The notes beneath the pieces are model-generated. The model did no database searches. It was given only the letters and a program-made list of their open reading frames with translations, and was not told the origin of the DNA. A DNA stretch of 64,000 nt from Arabidopsis thaliana. Lineage: Eukaryota > Streptophyta > Magnoliopsida > Brassicales > Brassicaceae. Positions 45,622 to 57,600 of the stretch are shown one piece after another (within the stretch, counting starts at the first letter, position 1; the number at the start of each line of letters is the position of its first letter). The stretch covers positions 18,665,835 to 18,729,834 of the forward strand of contig NC_003076.8 in NCBI RefSeq assembly GCF_000001735.4, written 5' to 3'. Both the position numbers and the translations under genes were made by a program.

Positions 45622-46507
45622 TCACGCAACGTGTTGAGCCAAAGCAAGAATCTTGAGATGTTTCTTCTTGCGAAGCTCATGAGGAACAGGACCAAACACT
45701 CTAGTACCAATCGGCTGGCGATCAGTTTTAGTATTCTTATCTTTACTATCAACAAGAACAACCGCGTTATCATCAAACCTAACTTCACTTCCATCAACAC
45801 GACCTCTCTGCATCGCAGCACGAACAACCACACCATACACAACCGCTCCTTTCTTCACTTTACCGTTTGGCATCGCTTCTTTCACTGAAGCAACTATAGT
45901 ATCTCCAAGTCTAGCTCCTTTTTTCCCCTTTAGAGCTTGAATACACATCACTTTCTTCGCACCTGAATTGTCCACGACTTTGAGAACAGTCCCCATCTGA
46001 ATAAATGTCCTTCTCTGCTGCTGCTGCTTCAACCAACATCAACAAAAAAGAATAAGCTTAAGACACTAAAACCATTAGAAGAATACTTTCATTGGTTGGT
46101 TTCTGACCTGAGAGAGGATACTTTCATTCATCATTCCATTAGAAGAATTCATCGAACCACCATTGTTAAGACCTCCAAGCAATGAACGTCCTCCTGCTCA
46201 TGATTTGTGTATGAATCAAATCAGATACTATAACCATAAACAACAAAGACAACAGATTTTAAAATTTTGGCTCTAACTTTGCTAAATCAATTACAAAGTT
46301 CAACAATTTTGAAGCTGATAATATGTTGAAAAATGGGAATCTTTAACTTCACAAAGATGTGATTTTTAAACAAACCCATCAATAACCAAAACCCATCACA
46401 GTCTAAAACATAGGATTTATGGATTCAATACACAAGATGAGATCGAAGGAAGAGGAATAAGGTAGTCTCTTACCTCGGGTTAATCTGGAAGCAAAAGCAG
46501 CGGCCAT
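45622..46507 (-). CDS. HLP: Mitochondrial 50S ribosomal protein L14 (HUELLENLOS PARALOG)
   Basis: Exons 46474-46507, 46108-46193 and 45622-46026 (or 46023) give 173-174 residues. The last 120 residues are a complete bacterial-type L14: [40 protein letters not shown] and [13 protein letters not shown]. The N-terminal 50 residues ([12 protein letters not shown], then Gly/Asn/Ser-rich) serve as an organellar presequence. HLP is the paralog of HUELLENLOS, needed for ovule development through mitochondrial translation. Exon 3 starts in a GAAGCAGCAGCAGCAG tract, so tandem acceptors three bases apart can vary the number of Gln residues. A 5'-UTR intron (donor near 46609, acceptor near 46511) is likely. 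Confidence 0.93.
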
Positions 46508-46786
46508 TTCTGCAATTGAAAATTTTCCATCTTAATGCAAATAATTACATAAAAGAGGAGAAAAGGGCTTATATTGAGAGAGATAGATTGAATAAAAATT
46601 CAAACTTACAGATTCGTTGTTAATGGAGAAATCAAATACAGATTTGTTGCAGCAGTAACGACTGACGCGAGAGAGAGTGAGGGATCGAGGCGGAGGAGGA
46701 TGAAACAAGGGAAGGTTTAAGCGTGGCAACAAATGTAAATTACAATGTTTAGTTAGGGGTACAATAGTAATTTAATTTCTACTTTT

Positions 46787-46811
46787 GGCCCAAACAAATG
46801 AATGTTGGGCT
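46787..46811 (-). promoter_or_regulatory. Site II-like pair upstream of HLP
   Basis: GGCCCA at 46787 and TGGGCT at 46806 lie about 60-80 bp beyond the presumed HLP leader. They resemble the site II elements common in organellar ribosomal protein gene promoters. Inferred from motif only. Confidence 0.4.
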
Positions 46812-48591
46812 TCAAGTCGTTGTATGTTATTTTAAGAAACAAAACAGGAAAAGAGAACGGACAATAAACCAATAGTGATTGTTGAAATTTGTGTTATTGT
46901 GTAATTCATAGATAACTTTTTTTAAAAACATCTTTTTGAAACAAATTTTTTCGTAAAAAATAGATTAGTAACGAAAAAATGGTGTATATCAAATAAAAGC
47001 ATTCGTGATCAACATTTTAATTCTTAAAAATATAATGTATGTATCTGTAAAAACGTTTAGAAGATACTTATAAGAGTTAACTTATATTACCTTTTATTTT
47101 CTATTTCGTATAATTAATCTGAATTTTTTGAAGATAGAAGGTAGAATAAAATAAAAACAACTATTTGGAAGATTTGTTTTGTTGAAAACCCATTATTTAA
47201 TGTGTGTTTACTAACCTTCATATACGTACGTCAATTAAAGTATTAACTGGAAATAAACACAAGTATAGATAATAATAGTTGTAAAAAAACAAATTGGATC
47301 GTTGGTGATTAACAATTTTTTTTAAGGGAAATATGTATAATTAAAACTATATGAGCTATTTATAACAGAAAATAATGCATAAATCATCTAAAATAAATGA
47401 AAATATATAACACATATGACTATATGTTATTAAAAAAAAAAAATCAGAACCGGTCATTGGTGGTGACTGGTGACTTATATCTCCCTTGTTATAGAATGGT
47501 ACTAGTCTACTAGTATTGACTAATGACATTTTGGTTCTCAAACTATAAACCAAAAGAATCTAGAAACTAAAGAAGAGAAGAAGATTCTACTGAAGTTGTT
47601 GGAGTTGTTAAGTTACTCTCGGGGTTTGCTTGTAAAAAGTAGTCTATGTCTTAGTGTTAAGTAAGACTACTATGAGTTGTTAAGTAGTTTTCATGGAATA
47701 TAATAATTAGTCTAATTTCCTTGTAAGTTGTTTGTGTTATGTTGTGTGGCTGTGTACGGAAACAATGAAGAAGTTGATGTTGTATTAACTCCCTCTAAGA
47801 TTGACAATATTGTCTCAATTCTAAACACTAAACAAAACCAAGAACAGATGAATGCTCAAAGAAACAACAACTAGAGAGTAGAGAGTAGTAGAGCCATAAT
47901 TAGTGAAATTACAAGTTTTAGACTCTTGATTCTTTAGAACACCAAAACGTTGTGCGTTTAACCATATTCAGATTATGGATGAAGAAAACAGAAGTCGTTA
48001 AATGTTTCAACCAATGCCAATAGTATAATGGTACTACGAATGCAAATTTTAGTCGTTAAAAACTAATCTATGTTTTAGAGTTATATAAGACTAGTAGGAG
48101 TTGTTAAGTAGTTGCCAGTGAATAGGTTAGTCTACCTTCTTTATAAGTTTTTTTTGTGTTATGTTGTAAATTTACAACATTTTCTCAATTCTAGAGATGT
48201 TCATGAATTTATCGAACCTATCTAATCTTAGACGTGAAATATCCATCCAAACAAATATAGATAGATATGAATCTAAAAAGAGACAATTTAATATTTATTT
48301 ATTTATTGAGACTTCATATTTATTTGACTAAAATCAGAACTGAGATTTTAAAACTGAACTAAACTGATACATGCTATATCATATTGTTAGTTTGGTAACT
48401 GTTTTCTAGATTTTTTTTGAAAATGTCTAAAAACTCAACAATCCAAACTGCAACATGGATTAAACACTCCTATAGCGGAAAATTCCTAAAGTTGGAGACA
48501 TTTCAAGTTTTAAGCCACTTACTTCTCTAAGACACAAATAATTAATCGAAACCAGATTCTGGTCGGGAAATAATATAAGTAAGGTTTAGGG
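46812..48591. other. Intergenic, no gene seen
   Basis: AT-rich DNA. It contains the diverged direct repeat pair described separately and otherwise nothing identifiable. Confidence 0.5.
47636..48195 (+). repeat. Diverged direct repeat, about 115-190 bp per copy
   Basis: Copy 1 (about 47636-47825) and copy 2 (about 48056-48195) share, in order, AGTCTATGTCTTAG/AATCTATGTTTTAG, GAGTTGTTAAGTAGTT, TTAGTCTA, GTGTTATGTTGT and TCTCAATTCTA. They are spaced about 420 bp apart. No known element is recognised. Confidence 0.65.
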
Positions 48592-48825
48592 TAGCTCATG
48601 CAATATGTCTAGCCAAATCAAAGACCGTGAGATGTTTCATCTTGGGAAGGTCCTACGGAATTAGGACCAAACACTTGTGCTAACCGCTCCCAGATTCGCC
48701 TATTTTCTCAGCCTTTTATCTGACTACCAATAATAGCAACCGCATTATCACCGCACTTAACTTCGCTTCCATCAACACAACCTTTCTATATCTCAGCTTG
48801 AACAACCACACTACTTTCTCCAAAG
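48592..48825 (-). pseudogene. Degenerate partial copy of the HLP (L14) gene
   Basis: The stretch aligns collinearly with the 3' part of HLP exon 3. Matching words include ACCAAACACT, TAACTTCGCTTCCATCAACA (HLP TAACTTCACTTCCATCAACA), GAGATGTTTC and GAACAACCACAC. Read on the minus strand it keeps VDGSEV, DNAV and VFGP but has several stop codons and frame breaks. It lies about 2.1 kb upstream of HLP in the same orientation, consistent with an old local duplication rather than a retrocopy, although the latter is not excluded. Confidence 0.8.
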
Positions 48826-49803
48826 GCAAATTGATGATGTTTAACTCTCATGAAAATTTACTTCTCGACCAAGTAACTTTGAGATTAAGCGGGTTATAAT
48901 TGGTAATCCAATGAATAAGAATTTTCTTTTTAACCTTTCTCTTCCAATCACAGAGTGATATATGTTCTGCAATTCTGCATTCTACATTATTTATAACCAA
49001 GATATGAAAAATTTATGTAACTCAACACAGTCACATTAAAGTTTTTTAAGCATAATAAATCTATAATTCTGTAGATTCTTTGTTTTGTCTCACAACTCTA
49101 CAAAATTACTAATCAGAACCATTAGGAAATCCGAAAACTACAATCTTAAATAACTTGTATAATGACAGGGGAATAAGCAATACCTACAATATTCACATAA
49201 ATAGAGAAGAGCAAGCAAAGGAGAAGAAAAAGACAGAAAAAAGAAAAGAAAAACTCTTACATGATATCTGTAATTTGTTGATATATATTATATATGATTG
49301 CGAGATCCTGCAAAGGCATATGCTTCAATGAAAAAACTAGCTAGCAGATGCAGTAGTAGTAGGCAGCAAAACTTGTTTCTTGATTCATCAAAACTTCGAT
49401 TTTATTTCATTCTCTGCTTCTCCCCATTATATGCTTTTAATTGTAATTTCCTGAATTCGCCACAGGGTTGCCAGTTCTCTGACAAACAAGATTCATAACA
49501 ATGAGAAAGTTCTGTGCTTTCTAAAATATCAAAAGAAAGTTGTGAAGACAATGATAAAAAATGCTAACTTATCTTCAAATGCAAAGCATTAAGGGATAGT
49601 GTTACTTATAAGATATTCATAAGACAGTTCCTACTGCTGATGATAAACTATAAGCTTTACCTATGCAAAGGGATTAAATCTTAATGGTTTCAGGTCAAGC
49701 AAAATCGGTGCTTGGGCAAATGATATTCTAAACTCACTTCATAAACACATGATGCAGAACATGAGCACTATCTTACCTCAGATTCCGACTGAAACCATTC
49801 AAG
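48826..49803. other. Intergenic: F-box gene 3' flank
   Basis: No gene is seen. The right few hundred bases probably include the F-box gene's 3' UTR. Confidence 0.5.
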
Positions 49804-50991
49804 CTAGAACGAGTTCATTTCAAGACAGTAAGTCCTTCTTTTAACCAGCATCTTAGCAGCCGTCTCATAAGGCTCCTCAAAAGCCGAAGACACCCAAGAG
49901 ATATCAGACACTTCCTTTTTCGATTCACTCGGTCTTATCGCAACCAAAGTCGCACCTTTTAACACAGTTCCATCAGGCAATTCCAAGGTTGGAGCATACC
50001 ATAGTCTCATATTCAGAGCAGGCACAAGTGTCCTCTTCGAAGCCGATGAAGCTGCTAATGGTTTCACCCTAAGCTCTTCTAGCTGATCTCTGTTCATACA
50101 GAGCACACCTTGCCCATCTGAATCAGTGAGCACTAAACTATCAAGCGTCTTATGCTCCGCGATTATCGGTTGTAACAAGTAATGTCGTGCTGATGCAGCA
50201 ATCAAAGAGCTAATCGTCCATACAACACGCAATTTCAAACCTCCGTTTGTGTAAAACGATTCCGGTATACTCCCATTATCATCGGAGCCAGAACCGGGAG
50301 CTTCAACGACTGTAGTAGTATCACAAGCTTGAGAAACTCTCATTGGATTTGGTGGAATCACTGAAGAAGCACCGAGAATCACACAATTATCAAGAGTAGA
50401 ACCAAATTCAGCTCTCCATTTCAACAAAACTCCATCATCAATCCCTAATTCACCACTAGGAAGCTCAATTCTTAAGTAACGAATCTCATCGAAGTTTTTC
50501 AAAACCTGAGTAGGTGAATGATGCGTAACACCGCCTTGTTCGATCTCTCCACCATCATCATCTCCACTAATAGACAACGAAGAAGAAGAAGATCCAGAAC
50601 CACCACATGATGATGATGATCTCTTCGTACCAAGGAATTGACCTAAAGCTTGTAACGGCTTAACAATGCCACCAACAACAAGACGAAATATAGCCGAGAA
50701 CGAACCAGCGGAAGAACCGGAGCGAGATTTGATAGATGACAAAGATGACGAATCGTCGTCGGAGATTACGCAATCGACACGAACAACGACGTTATCGACT
50801 TGAGGAACGAGAGAATGGAATCTTCTGGAAACGACGCAGCATCTTCCGAGAGCTTTGACGTCGCCGATTTTGTTGAAAACGAGGAGGAGGATTGAGTCAG
50901 GAAGATGATCGAAATGGTCGATTTCTAGGGTTTGTGGTGGTTCCGGATGGATTCGTGACGGTGGATCTGAACGAGGGATAATTACGGCCAT
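49804..50991 (-). CDS. F-box protein
   Basis: The intronless gene encodes 395 residues. An N-terminal F-box at about residues 26-66 (DHFDHLPDSILLLVFNKI, then RCCVVSRRFHSLVP) is followed by Ser/Asp-rich low-complexity segments around residues 78-95 and 120-150. A conserved C-terminal domain without LRR or Kelch repeats follows. F-box proteins are the substrate-selecting subunits of SCF ubiquitin ligases through SKP1/ASK binding; the target here is unknown. The start is the ATG that opens MAVIIPRSDPP. It belongs to a small plant family of similar architecture. From memory this is AT5G46170. Confidence 0.92.
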   Translation of the reverse strand: MAVIIPRSDPPSRIHPEPPQTLEIDHFDHLPDSILLLVFNKIGDVKALGRCCVVSRRFHSLVPQVDNVVVRVDCVISDDDSSSLSSIKSRSGSSAGSFSAIFRLVVGGIVKPLQALGQFLGTKRSSSSCGGSGSSSSSLSISGDDDGGEIEQGGVTHHSPTQVLKNFDEIRYLRIELPSGELGIDDGVLLKWRAEFGSTLDNCVILGASSVIPPNPMRVSQACDTTTVVEAPGSGSDDNGSIPESFYTNGGLKLRVVWTISSLIAASARHYLLQPIIAEHKTLDSLVLTDSDGQGVLCMNRDQLEELRVKPLAASSASKRTLVPALNMRLWYAPTLELPDGTVLKGATLVAIRPSESKKEVSDISWVSSAFEEPYETAAKMLVKRRTYCLEMNSF

Positions 50992-51797
50992 GGATCTTTG
51001 AAGATTTTGTGGGATAGAATTTTTCTAGGTTTTTTTCAGGATGATTCAGAATCAGAATCAGAGCTTTTGGAGAAGATAACGCATGAAAGATGTTTCTAGA
51101 GAGAAGAGAGGAAGAAATCAAATGGTCGGAGGAGATAGATCCACGAGGTTTTGTCTCTACTTTAAAGCGCGTGTATTAAAAAATATGAGCGCGTGTATCG
51201 CGTGGACTGTTTTTTTTTCTTTCTGTAATGAACAATTGATGTGACAATTATTTTAGTTTTATTTTTGTATACATTGCCAAAAATGTATTTATCGTTATTT
51301 TGATAAAAATAGACAATGAAATTTATAGGTAGCTGTACCACATGAGAGTGAATTGGATTTGCCTAATGCTAGACTCATTCATAGGAGGAAAACAATATTT
51401 ACAAATAGTAAGTAGGTGATATTTTGTTATACATAAACGGATTATAAGTTTCTAAAGAGTAATTTATATTTTTCTCCTTCTAAATGAGCTTTATTATTAG
51501 AGACACATTTCAATTTCATTGTTTACAAAAGGAATTTACAAAGTTGACACAAGATTGTATGTATCACTTTGTACATTTTCTTAGCCTAAGATTAACACAT
51601 GTATTACATTCTCGGTGCTTAAACTTGTGTATTATACGCAAAAGAAAACAAATAATTCTTTATAAAATCTATATGAAGTTAATCTTTTAAATACATGAAT
51701 TTTGTTTTCTAAGATTTTATTTTATATGCTTAGAAAAAAGCTTATCTTTTTGTTATTTTTAAAAAAAAAAAGCATACTTATATTACTTAAGTAAAAA
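50992..51797. other. Intergenic: F-box gene upstream region
   Basis: The first ~180 bp contains the leader and promoter. The remainder is AT-rich with no gene. Confidence 0.5.
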
Positions 51798-51810
51798 GAT
51801 TGTACTTGAA

Positions 51811-51956
51811 TTTTTTATTTTTTTTATTTTTGGATCGACAAGGCCCGATCCATAATCACTTCCTATTGTGTGGGATAATGCGATTTAGTGGAGTCAAATT
51901 CCGATGGAAAAAACAGAGTCAGATGAACGTAACCACTTGACTAAAGGCACATCCCC
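51811..51956 (-). mobile_element. tRNA-derived SINE with intact target duplication
   Basis: The 146-bp insert is flanked by a perfect 13-bp duplication, GATTGTACTTGAA, at 51798-51810 and 51957-51969. On the minus strand it starts GGGGATGTGCCTTTAG. It contains TAGTCAAGTGG, a perfect pol III A box, and about 45 bp later AATTTGACTCC, a plausible B box. It ends in an A-rich tail (the T-rich run at 51811-51830 on the plus strand). Length, internal promoter, tail and duplication together define a SINE. The family name was not assigned. Confidence 0.85.
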
Positions 51957-51969
51957 GATTGTACTTGAA

Positions 51970-52931
51970 ATTTATATATGTAATTTTAAAATTATTAGTA
52001 ACTAAATGAATATTATATGTCCATAATATCTTCTTTATGCAACCGGTTACTATCAAACTTAGTTTAGTCCACCATTGCATATTCTACCGAACTTCATTAT
52101 CCTTAATCATAAAATACTAGAAGATATGCATAATGCACTAGTGACTAGACAAGTCATGTGTTGATTTTGCGATAAACATGCACGTTGTGTCATGTGTGTT
52201 TTCCCATTTCGCACGCCTCGGCGTTTTCCTTAATTATATTTGACTTAGTTGCAAAATGATAGTAGGATACAATGGAGACACATGTGACTATTAAATGCAG
52301 ATTCATCAACGAAACATCTAAGTTTCTTCCCTCTAAATAGTTTTATTGCATTTTGACAACAAGAAATGAGTAATATTCTTTCACTAGATTTAGAAAGAAA
52401 TCGAGATCATGAGGCCATTAGTGTGGTATATAATTTACATGTTTCAGATAGTTATTTAAATATGTATTTGTTGTTTTAAATCAGGTTATGATAATGTAAT
52501 TTAAATATTAGAGAGCCAACCAATCATATGGGGTTTCACGCCTCAACATGTTTGGGTTGAGCAATTATAGAAGACACGCATATGTTTATTCATGATTTCA
52601 TGTTCCATATCAATATCTATCTACACATGCCAACACGTGTACGTATAAATTAGTACATCCATACTTCCATACATATTGTTATGTAACATTTATTTGTTAA
52701 TTGAGATATCATGTATAACACCTATGAAAACAGGCATCATATTATTTTATGTTGGTTTTATTTAATGCCAAACCAGAAATAAACCAGAGTTATTTCTACC
52801 AAGCTCGGTAGAATCCGGTTCGGCCTTATACTTTAATATATTTCTTATACCAAACCGGTGCTGTGTCCTATGGAAATCACAAGATACAAAGAATCTAATT
52901 ATACCAGAACCTAATCAAGTTTCAAACCGGT
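51970..52931. other. Intergenic: OAT downstream region
   Basis: AT-rich with no gene. The right end is the presumed 3' UTR of the OAT gene. Confidence 0.5.
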
Positions 52932-55437
52932 TCAAGCATAGAGGTTTCTTCCACAGCGATCACACTCGGTTATATGAGAAACCGGAGTTTTACCGGAATT
53001 GATTTTCAGCAGATTTGGAAGATCGAGCTCGAGTACATCGTGAAGAGCCTCAGATCCATCTCGGAGTTCATCAGAGCTGGCAAAAGAAAGAAAACCAATA
53101 ATTGATTCAACCAAGAAACCTATGATAAGCTACTAAATAAACCAAACCGGTTCAGTTGTTTCTAATTTACCTTATAGAGAGTGGTGGAGTTAACCGGACA
53201 ATAGTGTTGTGAGTAGGTTTAGCCAAGACTCCTCTCTCCTTCAAGCTCAAGCAAATATCGTAAGCTGAAACCGGGGACAAGCTTTCGCTATTGAACTCAA
53301 TCGCATTAAACAAGCCTCTTCCTCGTACTTCCTTTATGTACTTCGGAAACTGTTTCTTGATTTCATTCAATTGAATCCTCAGTTCCTCTCCAAGACTTGC
53401 TGATCTATAGATTCAAACCAAAACGTGAACTTAATATTTTAATCTAAAGAACCTGAATCGATATAGAAAGCAAAACTGTACCTTTCAACGAGTTTTTCTT
53501 CCACGATAACGTCTAAAGAAGCCATAGCTACAGCACTAGCTAAAGGGTTACCACCAAATGTGCTGATTTCACAAACAGAAAAAAGAAGAAGCTTAATAGC
53601 AGTCAAACCACTATATGCTAATTCAGGTCAACAAAAGAGCAGAGTAATGAATACGAACCTTCCGTGTTGACCAGGTTTTATATGAAGCATCACGTCTTTA
53701 TCAGCAAGCACTGCACTTACTGGAATTACTCCTCCACCTAATGCTTTCCCAAGTATCTTTCAGAAAACAGTGTCAAGATGCTTTGCTCACGGAGGAAACC
53801 GTTAAGAAAATGAAATAAAGAGCTTAGAAAATGTAAAAGAACATACCACCATGTCAGGACGAATTTCTTCCCAATCACAAGCTAGCATCTTCCCGGATCT
53901 AGCCAGACCGCTTTGTACTTCATCCGCTATCATCAAAACATTGTATTTTGTGCAGAGTTCTCTAACAGCTTTCAAGTAACCGTCGGGAGGAATAATAACC
54001 TAAACCAAAGTCATTTTCAACATTTAGCAACAAAACCAGCATGAATCTTCCTATATTCTAGCTTGAATGGAGAAGCTTACTCCAGCTTCGCCTTGAATAG
54101 GCTCGAATAGAAATCCCGCTATTCTATCTCCCTTTTCTGCAATTACAATAGCATGATCAACTCAGTGGCTCAAGCTCAAATCTTAATCTCAGGAACAATA
54201 CTCTCATTTAAAAATTGAAGCAGGAAACATTTCAGACCTTTAAAGATTTTCTCAAGTGAATCCGCATCACCAAAATCAACTTTAAGATTCCCTGGCAACA
54301 ATGGCCCGAATCCACGAGTAGCATCATTGTCACAACTCATGGAAACAATTGCTAATGTACGTCCATGAAAGCAGCCACAACAAGAGACAATGATAGCCTG
54401 TCAAAGAAACTAGTATCAAATCTTTGATACCTGTTACTGCGAATAATACTCTTAACAGGAAAAAAAAGTTGTACCTCGTCTTTGGGAATATTTTTCTTTT
54501 CATGACCCCATTTTCTTGCTAGTTTCAAAGCAGTTTCGACACCTTCAGCACCCGTGTTCATAGGAAGCACCATATCATAACCGAACATGTTTGTGAGACG
54601 CTCAGCAAATACCGGGAATTTATCGTTGTAAAACGCTCGTGAACTTAAAGTGAGCTTCTCCACTTGTTCCTGCAATGCCTTCATGATCTTAGGATGACAA
54701 TGTCCCTGCAACAATAAACAAAGTTAAGCATTAAAACACAAACAATGAGTCTAACAAGTAGAAACTCTCCGCATATTGTATCTTAGAGTGACGGGAAGCG
54801 GATTTGGAATTGTATTACCTGATTAACTGCAGAGTAAGCTGCAAGAAAATCAATGTATCTCTTTCCTTCAGGGTCCCATATAGTTGAGCCATTCGCGCGA
54901 GAAAACACAACCGGAACAGGATGGTAACTGAATTTTAACACATACAAGAGAAATTTACATTAAGAAGAAGCTAAAGTTCATAATTTTCAAATTCTAAAAG
55001 AAAGAACCAAGCATGGGAATCAAATTGGATATGAACCGTTACAATAAAAGATTATCAGCTTTAGTCATCATCATGAATCTTAATCAATAACTAAAAATAA
55101 AAGATCACCACTCCAGTTAATATATTCTCAAGTTTCAGAATCATGAGCTCTATACAGCTATGGCATGTACATATATACATACAAGTCCGATCGAACCAAA
55201 CAAATCCCAAATATCAAAACTTTTGATGGAACGTGCAAAACCCAGAACCCAAAAAGAGGAAAGAAAGAGACTTTACTTGTGGGCACTGAATTCAGATTCC
55301 AATTCCATCAATCGTTGAGAAGAAGACGGAGGAGATTTGGAATTCGATTGTGGCAGACCGCCATAGCTCCGCCGCACTCCGGCGGTAGAGAATCTTTTGG
55401 ACACATAGTAAAGCAACCGTCTCGTGGTGGCTGCCAT
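52932..55437 (-). CDS. DELTA-OAT: Ornithine delta-aminotransferase, mitochondrial
   Basis: Ten exons encode 475 residues. They are 55277-55437, 54819-54927, 54475-54705, 54238-54397, 54081-54136, 53847-53999, 53659-53756, 53482-53562, 53171-53404 and 52932-53076. An Arg/Ser-rich mitochondrial presequence ([20 protein letters not shown]) precedes a complete class-III aminotransferase. [28 protein letters not shown] with D265 (PLP ring N) and ILGKALGGG with the Schiff-base lysine K294 all match human OAT. The enzyme moves the delta-amino group of ornithine to 2-oxoglutarate, giving glutamate semialdehyde in arginine catabolism. The extra C-terminus ([11 protein letters not shown]) has CxxC. From memory this is AT5G46180. 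Confidence 0.96.
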
Positions 55438-57600
55438 TAGAGTCTTTCAGAGAATGAAGCAAACGTTTTTGTTCTTGTTTCCCTCTGTTTATCTAATATA
55501 TTTGTCCTCTGTTCGTTCGTTTTCCTAGAAAATGATCGTTTTCTGACTTTCTCGGGATGGGCAAATTTTATCCGAATACTAAAAATATGGTATAAAATTT
55601 ATTTACGGTTTGATTTCGGTTTTTCTTTTTGGTTGAACAATGTTGTAACTTTATTCTACTTTTAGACTCAATTTTCAATATGGGAATTTTTTATTTTATT
55701 TTTTCATTAACCAAATATGGGAAATTTATTTCTCAAATTCTAGCTTACAATCTAGGTTATTCGAATAATTCCAAGTATATTAAAAAAATCGGATATAAGT
55801 GAACCTTTTTGCTTTATAACATGAGTTTGAAAATTACAAATTGTCAAATGTTGTTTTTCTCTCCTAAGTTAATCCAAGACTTCCCCATAATCTCTTTTTT
55901 TTTTTTTTCTTCCTATTTAATGCTATACTTTAATTACTTATGTGATATGCAATAGAGAGATTAGAAGAATTGAACTTGGTAAACACTTGATCGAAATTCA
56001 CATTTATATTAGAAAAATGGAAAAGCACTTTAAAGTTGCGTAACGTAAACTACTACATGACCATATATGATACAAAACCTTCCAAATGGATCAACATCAA
56101 TCTTTCTACTAAGAAACTTATCTTCAGTGGTCTTTTGATCAAAACGATGCTCAAGGTACTATACAATTGCAACAACTAAACTATTATTCATCACACTCGT
56201 GAAACCCATTTTTTACGAAATAGGAATATAGGATCTGCTAAAGATCAACACACCCGCTTAAAATCCCGGGATGTGTTAGAATGTTAGGCTTCAACCGCAA
56301 AAGCTAAACCAGAAACAGTATATAGAAATGTTGTGGGTTTCCAAAAACCTAGTATTTTGGGTTTGTCAACTAAATGCCACTCTCAAGGGAATAGAGCAAA
56401 CGCTGAAGCCAAAACACAGCAGAATCAGAAAACCGTTTGAAGAAGTAAGTATTGTGGTTCTAATGCAACAATCCTACGGTGCCAACCTAGCCAGCGCCGA
56501 GTGTCAGGCTTATCAGAGAAATCATCAAACCGCAAAAAACTATATTGTGGCTGGTTTTTGACAGCCTAGTATGTTGTGGAACCTCAGCTTTATAGGACAA
56601 ATCCCAAGCCCGAAGTGTTCGAGCGCAAACGCTAGCATAATCAGAAAATCTTTTTGACAAATGCTAATTTTCATGGAGAGACAACCTAATATGTGGGAAT
56701 GGCCAGAAAACACATAACATTCACAAAAGCTTGTCGCAGCCTGGCAGGTTCTAAATATGCTACAAGCACTATAAGATCATGATTTAAGTTTAATATAGAT
56801 GATCAGAGTTCCGGGGAGCTTATCTGGGAAGAGAATAAATCAGAAATGGTAACAGAGGCTAAGATAAAGAAGATCAATCAGTGGAGTTTGACCTAAAGAT
56901 AGTAAAATCGTAGCAGAGAATGGGATGATCATCAAGAATGAGAAATTCCTCTACTGATACTCTGATAAACCGATGGAGTTTCAAATAATCAGATCGTAAG
57001 ATCAAAGCACTAACAAGTTCAAACTTCTAAGAAGCAGAAACAAATACGATCATTAACAAGAGGAGATCTAAAGGCTACTGTTCTTGAAGATCACTATGCT
57101 ATAATAACCTATGGCTGTTCACTGCAGAAATTTATACAGAAACACCAAGAACTATGATATGGTGAGTATCACTTGGCATCACATAAGAAGCTGAGAAGTG
57201 GGATTTGCAGAGTCGGTAAACTAACACATAACTGATAGGACTGCTGCTTTGGACTAAGAACAAAGCAGATCTGATTCCACATATGGAGAATAAGCAAAGT
57301 TTGATTGATATAAGAACGATTTTGTTTTATTGCACGGAGATAAGTAGTTATAGTACGAACAGCTCGCAAGGAAAGGGGAAAAGAATGGTCCTGAAAGACT
57401 ATAAAATGTCTAGCACGAGAAACCAAAAGTAACTGAGTCGAGATGAGATACCGAAATGTTTGATGAGAGATGCAACCATATCTAAACATGAGCTTGATGG
57501 AAGGAGGAAAGCCTGAGAAACCCGATCAAAGAAATCCACTGAGAGGTAGATTGATGGAACACACTTCCATGGAAAAGGATTAAGGGGCAGAGCAAATTAT
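55438..57600. other. Intergenic between divergent OAT and the KH gene 3' end
   Basis: The first 100 bp is OAT leader and promoter. The tract 56230-57600 is visibly richer in GC and purines than other intergenic DNA. Part is probably the KH gene's 3' UTR (right end). A self-similar pair sits at 56348-56432 and 56565-56648. No protein family is recognisable in its frames. Confidence 0.45.

Noticed and set aside
45528-45888. Overlapping frames on both strands within the HLP last exon
   Set aside because: Alternative-frame shadows of the conserved L14 sequence.
56328-56561. Plus-strand 77-codon frame downstream of the KH gene
   Set aside because: It covers only one of two self-similar units, the other unit has no corresponding frame, and no domain is visible; a non-coding explanation is preferred.
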